Shown one piece after another: positions 60,073-64,000 of a DNA stretch of 64,000 nt. The stretch's first letter is position 1, and each line of letters opens with the position of its first letter. The position numbers and the translations under genes are program-made. The stretch lies in contig NZ_JNFD01000046.1 of NCBI RefSeq assembly GCF_000756375.1, forward strand, positions 46,302 through 110,301, given 5' to 3'. The stretch comes from Sphingopyxis sp. LC81. Its GTDB lineage: Bacteria; Pseudomonadota; Alphaproteobacteria; Sphingomonadales; Sphingomonadaceae. Under the pieces are notes generated by a model. The model did not search any database, was not told where the DNA came from, and saw nothing but the letters and a program-made list of their open reading frames with translations.

Positions 60073-60136
60073 CATTCTTCTCCCCGATTTGCCGGCAGGC
60101 TGCGGCATCGGAGAAAAAAGTGCAATCTATTCCGGG

Positions 60137-61291
60137 TTAAACATCGTCCGCCGCGAACGTCTCTTCGATCCAGCCGCCGCCCAGCACGCGCGAATTGTCG
60201 GCGGCATCGTAGAGCACCGCCGCCTGCCCCGGCGCGACGCCATATTCGGGCGTCGCAAAGATCAGCCGGTCGCCCGCAACGCGCGCGGGCACCGGCTTCG
60301 CCATGCTGCGCACCTTCGCCAGCACATCGCGCCCGTCGACCGCGCCGAGCCAGTTCGCCTCGCCCAGCCGCGCGCCGGACACCGCGAGCGCGCGCCGCGG
60401 TCCGACGATCACCGCTTTCGTCGCGGCTTCGAGGCGCACCACATACAATGGTTCGGCCTGCCCGCCGATCTCGATCCCGCGCCGCTGCCCGACGGTATAA
60501 TGGATCAAGCCCTTGTGCGCGCCGAGCACGGTGCCGTCGACATGGACGATGTCACCCTGATCGTCGGCCTCGGGGCGCAGCTTGCGCACCAGCGTCGCAT
60601 AATCGCCATCGGGAACGAAGCAGATATCCTGGCTGTCGGGCTTGCCCGCGACGCCGAGCCCCAGATCGCGTGCAATCTCGCGCACCACGCTCTTCTCGAG
60701 CCCGCCCAAGGGAAAGCGCAGGAAGTCGAGCTGGTCCTGCGTCGTCGCGAAGAGGAAATAGCTCTGGTCGCGCGCCGGATCGACCGCACGGTGCAGCTCG
60801 GCGCCCTGCGGCCCCATCATACGGCGCACATAATGACCCGTCGCGAGGCAATCGGCGCCCAGCTCCTTGGCGAGCCGGAACAGGTCGGTGAACTTCACCC
60901 CCATATTACAGCGCACGCAGGGGATCGGCGTCCGGCCCGACAGATATTCGTCGGCGAACTGGTCGATCACCGTGTCGCGGAAACGGCTTTCATGGTCATA
61001 GACATGGTGCGCGAAGCCCAGCCGGTCGGCGACCGCGCGCGCGTCGCGGATGTCCTGCCCGGCGCAGCACGCACCGACGCGCTTCGCCTTGGCGCCATGA
61101 TCATAGAGCTGGAGCGTCACGCCGATCACCTCGGCGCCCGATCGCGCGGCGAGCGCGGCAACGACGCTCGAGTCGACTCCGCCCGACATCGCGACGACGA
61201 TTCGCCGGTCCTTCAGCGGCGAAGCGAGCTGAAAGTCGGCCTGGGCAAGCCCGGCAGGGGAAGGAATCGCCTCGATCATGGTCGGCGCCAT
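60137..61291 (-). CDS. mnmA: tRNA-specific 2-thiouridylase MnmA
   Basis: A 384-residue enzyme that thiolates U34 of tRNA-Lys, -Glu and -Gln. The PP-loop ATP site is [16 protein letters not shown] (about residue 33). Catalytic cysteines are the first in [12 protein letters not shown] and the second in [12 protein letters not shown] (about 205), as in the family. Further MnmA motifs are TGHYVRR and YTVGQRRG. The ATG at 61291 is the longest reasonable start; ATG 61279 is an alternative. It is monocistronic and divergent from the next genes. Confidence 0.95.
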   Translation of the reverse strand: MAPTMIEAIPSPAGLAQADFQLASPLKDRRIVVAMSGGVDSSVVAALAARSGAEVIGVTLQLYDHGAKAKRVGACCAGQDIRDARAVADRLGFAHHVYDHESRFRDTVIDQFADEYLSGRTPIPCVRCNMGVKFTDLFRLAKELGADCLATGHYVRRMMGPQGAELHRAVDPARDQSYFLFATTQDQLDFLRFPLGGLEKSVVREIARDLGLGVAGKPDSQDICFVPDGDYATLVRKLRPEADDQGDIVHVDGTVLGAHKGLIHYTVGQRRGIEIGGQAEPLYVVRLEAATKAVIVGPRRALAVSGARLGEANWLGAVDGRDVLAKVRSMAKPVPARVAGDRLIFATPEYGVAPGQAAVLYDAADNSRVLGGGWIEETFAADDV

Positions 61292-61423
61292 CTAGGGACG
61301 CGAATGCAAAAAAGCCAGCTTTTCCGCGCAAAGTGTCAAGATATTGACGGGGGTTAAGCTTCGCTAACAGGTTCTGAAACGGGCATTTACGGGACCTTAG
61401 CTCCTCTGGCCTAGACGAGTCGC

Positions 61424-61804
61424 ATGAACTTCGTTCCGTCCGATCTTCCGCGCATCGCCGGTGCGGCCAAGCTGTCAAAGCCCGGCTTCGACATCATATT
61501 GGCCGTGTCCAGCGCGCGCCAGGCCGCCCTGCCGACGGTGCGGCAGCTGCGGACGCACGCGCATCGCGAACGCCATGCGGCGAAGCTTAACGCCGTTCGC
61601 CACATATTTTGCGGGACGCGTGCAAGGGCGGAACAAAAAGCCCCGCGCGTCGTTCGTTTCTTCGATTTATCCGACGATGCGAACGTCCTGCCCGAAACTA
61701 TGAACGGCCTGTTTACCAGAGGATTTCAGCCGATGTTGAATCCCTCGGATCTAGATATGAATGCGTCGGACACACCCCCATCCGACGGTAAAAATGTGGA
61801 ATGA
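61424..61804 (+). CDS. Uncertain ORF overlapping sciP
   Basis: A 126-codon frame starting MNFVPSDLPRIAGAAK whose stop overlaps the sciP ATG by 4 nt (ATGA). Its first half has GC-rich third positions and looks coding; its second half does not. No ribosome site or known domain. It could be a real small protein, or a false frame covering the sciP promoter (the 509-nt gap between mnmA and sciP otherwise holds no gene). I lean towards doubt. Confidence 0.35.
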   Translation: MNFVPSDLPRIAGAAKLSKPGFDIILAVSSARQAALPTVRQLRTHAHRERHAAKLNAVRHIFCGTRARAEQKAPRVVRFFDLSDDANVLPETMNGLFTRGFQPMLNPSDLDMNASDTPPSDGKNVE

Positions 61805-62106
61805 CTATGATCGAGAATCAGAAAATCCGGCCCGCTCAGGTTATCGGCCCCCTCGGGGAGCCGTTGACGCTGGACTCGCTGCCGCCCCCGTCGACGACCC
61901 GCTGGGTCGTTCGCCGCAAGGCAGAGGTCGTCGCGGCCGTTAACGGCGGGCTCCTGTCCGTCGACGAAGCGTGCGAACGCTATGGGCTGACCCTCGAGGA
62001 ATTTGCCGGCTGGCAGCGGTCGATCGACCGCAGCGGCATGCCCGGACTGCGCGTCACGCGCATCCAGCATTACCGCGACCTCTATGAGCGCCAACAGCGC
62101 TTCTAA
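61801..62106 (+). CDS. sciP: SciP-like cell-cycle regulator (DUF1153 protein)
   Basis: A 101-residue DUF1153 protein, the family of Caulobacter SciP, which binds DNA and CtrA to shut off CtrA-activated promoters late in the cell cycle. It has the family core RPAQVIGPLGEPLTLDSLPPP, then TTRWVVRRKAEVVAAVNGGLLSVDEACERYGLTLEEFAGWQRSIDRSG (an HTH). Start is ATG 61801 (ATG 61807 also possible, no clear ribosome site). This protein is typical of alphaproteobacteria with CtrA control. A GAATC methylation-type site lies 60 nt upstream. Confidence 0.9.
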   Translation: MTMIENQKIRPAQVIGPLGEPLTLDSLPPPSTTRWVVRRKAEVVAAVNGGLLSVDEACERYGLTLEEFAGWQRSIDRSGMPGLRVTRIQHYRDLYERQQRF

Positions 62107-62255
62107 AGGCCGCGGGACCGGACCAGATATGAGAGAGGGCGCTTCGGGCGCCCTCTTTTTTGCCTGCCGCATATGGAATGGCAAAAGCCGCAGCCATCCC
62201 GGCCGGCCTTAACAACGCCTATATCGGAAAAGAAATCAACATGATTTCATTGACT

Positions 62256-62261
62256 TATAAT
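62256..62261 (+). promoter_or_regulatory. Candidate -10 element of the lipoprotein gene
   Basis: A perfect TATAAT in an AT-rich stretch, 64 nt before the ATG; the -35 is poor. Gives a leader of about 58 nt. Confidence 0.4.
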
Positions 62262-62325
62262 TTCATTGCAACCCTTGCGTTCACCCCGCGTTAAGCCCCC
62301 AAGTCAACTTTGGGAGTCATTCAAT

Positions 62326-62613
62326 ATGCGTAAGATGTTCATCACCCTCGCCGCTACCTCGGCCCTCGCGCTCGGCGCCTGCCAGAGCCCGGCTGCCGAC
62401 AAGGTCGAGGATCAGGCCGAAGCCAAGGCCGACGTGATCGACGAGCAGGCCGACGCCATGCCCGAGGGCGCGGCCAAGGAAGCAACCGAGGCGAAGGCCG
62501 ACGCCGTCGAAGCCGCCGGCGAGGAAAAGGCCAACGCGATGGACGATAGCGGCGAGATCGCCCCGTCGGAAGTCGCCCCCACCACGCCGCCGGCCGACCC
62601 CGCCAAGAAGTAA
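62326..62613 (+). CDS. Small Ala/Glu-rich lipoprotein
   Basis: A 95-residue lipoprotein with lipobox LALGAC (Cys about residue 18) after MRKMFITLAATSA. The mature part is an Ala/Glu/Asp/Lys-rich helix (KVEDQAEAKADVIDEQADAMPEGAAKEATEAKADAVEAAGEEKANAMDD) with Ala every 3-4 positions, suggesting a long amphipathic or coiled-coil helix, then a Pro-rich tail. It resembles other small envelope or stress lipoproteins. GGGAG precedes the ATG by 9 nt. A terminator follows. Confidence 0.8.
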   Translation: MRKMFITLAATSALALGACQSPAADKVEDQAEAKADVIDEQADAMPEGAAKEATEAKADAVEAAGEEKANAMDDSGEIAPSEVAPTTPPADPAKK

Positions 62614-62640
62614 GGGCTGCCTCCCCTAAAGGGCAGGGTG

Positions 62641-62671
62641 AAGGGCGCCGGTTGATTCCGGCGCCCTTTAT
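62641..62671 (+). terminator. Terminator of the lipoprotein gene
   Basis: AAGGGCGCCGG-TTGATT-CCGGCGCCCTT, an 11-bp perfect stem followed by TATC. It begins 28 nt after the stop. Confidence 0.7.
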
Positions 62672-62828
62672 CGTGCGCGGCCTATTTTCGCGGACCTGTG
62701 ATCTCGATCACCCCCGCCGCGCGCAATCGCGGATATTGACCCTGAATGGGACGGGAACTCGCTTTTAAGCGAACCATTTCACGGACCACCCTCCCGCCGC
62801 CACCAGCGACCCAGGGCGGCGGGAGGGA

Positions 62829-63470
62829 CTAGCCGCGAGCCTCTTCGAGCAGGCGCAGCACATCCTGCACCCCCGGCGCATCGTCATCGGCGCGCAGCGC
62901 CGCGATCGCCGCCGCGACGTCGAGCCTATAGTCGGCGACCCCCGCCGACTCGCCCGCCCACGCCGCATCCATCGATTTCACCAGCCGCCGCGCCGCGGCA
63001 TTTTCCGACAACATATGCACCTCGAGCGTGTCCAGCCCCTCGGCATGGCAATGGACGAGCAGCGCCGCGGTCATCATCCGCGCCAGCCCCCGCCCCTGGA
63101 ATGCGTCGAGCACCGCGATCGAAAATTCACCCACCGGCCCGTCATGCCGGTGGCGCACCGCATGCACCGCGCCGATCGGCGGCTGCCCCGGGCATTCGGT
63201 GCAGATCGCGCCCCACGCGATATGGTCGTGCCCGTCGACGTCGGCGAGCCGCTCGACCACCGCATCGGGCAGCACCGGCGCGGGCGAGAAAAAGCGCAGA
63301 TAGCGCGACTCCGCCGACAGCTTGGCGATCCCCTCGCGGATCAGCGGCGCATCGTCGGGGGTGATCGTGCGCAGGCACACCGCGGTGCCGTCGTTCAGCG
63401 TGCAGTGCACCGCGATATCCTCGATCCGCGGCGCCACCCGCGCCCCTGCCTGCTTGTCCATTCCGGTCAT
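62829..63470 (-). CDS. GNAT-family N-acetyltransferase
   Basis: A 213-residue acetyltransferase with DGTAVCLRTITPDDAPLIREGIAKLSAESRYLRFFSPAP at the N-terminus, the pattern of acetyltransferase domains fused to or related to Pat/acyl-CoA synthetase-type lysine acetyltransferases. The CoA loop is VLDAFQGRGLARMMTAALL, then NAAARRLVKSMDA. It may acetylate a protein lysine. ATG 63470 has GGAGG 5 nt upstream. Divergent from the XRE regulator at 63640. Confidence 0.85.
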   Translation of the reverse strand: MTGMDKQAGARVAPRIEDIAVHCTLNDGTAVCLRTITPDDAPLIREGIAKLSAESRYLRFFSPAPVLPDAVVERLADVDGHDHIAWGAICTECPGQPPIGAVHAVRHRHDGPVGEFSIAVLDAFQGRGLARMMTAALLVHCHAEGLDTLEVHMLSENAAARRLVKSMDAAWAGESAGVADYRLDVAAAIAALRADDDAPGVQDVLRLLEEARG

Positions 63471-63639
63471 CGCGGCCTCCTGCCCGCGCACGATAGGGGC
63501 GCCGCGCCCTGCCCGCAATCCACCGCTTGGCGGCGCGCCCTACGCATTTTTCCCCCGCCATAATCGGTGAAATGTTGAAAGCCGGACCACCCTTAACTTT
63601 GGTAATGTTGCACCTCGAAGTCGAAAAGGTTGCACGTCT

Positions 63640-63981
63640 GTGATCCACGCCCACCCGGACAGCGACACACGCTATGAAGTGCTCGGCGACCGCCTCGCGC
63701 GGCTGCGTCAGGCACGGGGGCTCAGCAAGACCGACATCGCCGGCCGGCTCGGCGTCACCGTCACCTCGATCTGCTATTGGGAACAGGGCCGCTCGCGCCC
63801 GCGGCTCGCGCGGCTGCAGGCGCTCGCCGATCTCCTCGGCACCTCGCCCACCGAACTGCTAAGCCGCGACAGCGCACCGGGCAGCGACCATCTTTCGGAC
63901 CTCGTCACCCGCATGCGCGCCGAAATCGCCCACGCCGCGGGCACCACCCCGTCGAAAGTGCGCATCACCATCGAGATGTAG
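63640..63981 (+). CDS. XRE-family helix-turn-helix protein
   Basis: A 113-residue protein with an N-terminal Cro/C1 HTH (LGDRLARLRQARGLSKTDIAGRLGVTVTSICYWEQGRSRPRLARLQALADLLGTS) and a short C-terminal tail. The start is GTG at 63640 with AAGG 10 nt upstream. It may be a small transcription factor or antitoxin; no toxin-like partner is visible before the window ends. Divergent from the acetyltransferase gene. Confidence 0.8.
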   Translation: MIHAHPDSDTRYEVLGDRLARLRQARGLSKTDIAGRLGVTVTSICYWEQGRSRPRLARLQALADLLGTSPTELLSRDSAPGSDHLSDLVTRMRAEIAHAAGTTPSKVRITIEM

Positions 63982-64000
63982 GCGCCCCGCGCCGCCACCC

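Noticed and set aside
61347..61363. CtrA binding site (TTAA-N7-TTAA) upstream of the sciP region
   Set aside because: The second half-site reads TAAC, shifted by one base, so the match is too weak.
61411..61605. Minus-strand frame opposite the uncertain ORF at 61424
   Set aside because: No start signal, Arg-rich shadow composition, and no similarity to known proteins.

Overview
The window is about 64 kb of GC-rich alphaproteobacterial chromosome. The evidence is a PhyR/NepR/EcfG general stress locus, a DUF1153 (SciP-like) cell-cycle regulator, a glutathione-dependent formaldehyde pathway, and many GC-rich palindromic intergenic repeats. Gene content and style suggest the order Sphingomonadales, perhaps a Sphingopyxis-like organism. 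The order is a reasonable inference; the genus is a guess. I see no rRNA, tRNA, CRISPR array, transposase or prophage. Most of the window looks like ordinary core chromosome, apart from one AT-rich insert near 52-53 kb.

Layout. 1-2.4 kb: 3' part of a DEAD-box RNA helicase and a quinone reductase. 2.5-8.1 kb, minus strand: formaldehyde detoxification (class III alcohol dehydrogenase, S-formylglutathione hydrolase, formyl-tetrahydrofolate deformylase) interleaved with two glyoxalase-fold proteins and an aminoacyl-tRNA editing domain, followed by L-serine dehydratase. 8.3-11.6 kb: iron superoxide dismutase and an ATP-dependent DNA ligase/exonuclease pair. 11.7-16 kb: HWE histidine kinase, PhyR, two EcfG-type sigma factors and NepR. 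16-25.9 kb: sugar dehydrogenase lipoprotein, esterase, Rrf2 and LuxR-type regulators, an S41 peptidase-MarR pair, methyltransferases and acetyltransferases. 26-32.4 kb: threonine deaminase and a catabolic gene run (hydroxyisobutyrate-dehydrogenase-like, secreted amidohydrolase, Tat-exported FAD oxidase, lactate-dehydrogenase-like). 32.5-45.2 kb: TorF-type porin, ispG, another S41 peptidase, acyltransferase, acyl-CoA carboxylase subunit, SDR, DMT transporter, threonylcarbamoyl-AMP synthase, acyl-CoA dehydrogenase. 45.4-51.6 kb: CHASE2-EAL c-di-GMP phosphodiesterase, a 20-codon microgene, and class I ribonucleotide reductase with a small membrane protein between its subunits. 52-53.9 kb: AT-rich unknown gene and an HNH protein. 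54-59 kb: many small envelope- or stress-type proteins. 59-64 kb: Nudix hydrolase, mnmA, sciP, lipoprotein, acetyltransferase and an XRE regulator.

How it fits together. The general stress response is the best-defined system. A kinase phosphorylates PhyR, PhyR sequesters NepR, and the released sigma factors read GGAAC-N16/17-CGTT promoters. I find that motif exactly in front of nepR-ecfG, in front of a small acidic protein gene near 57.3 kb and in front of nrdA, and with one mismatch in front of phyR. Other regulatory predictions from visible palindromes are a MarR-type operator for the first S41 peptidase operon and a BlaI/CopY-type operator for the second S41 peptidase. The undescribed items most worth attention are the microgene with its own terminator, the putative stress-sigma control of a ribonucleotide reductase lacking an ATP cone, the 140-bp palindrome near 26 kb, and the AT-rich unknown gene.
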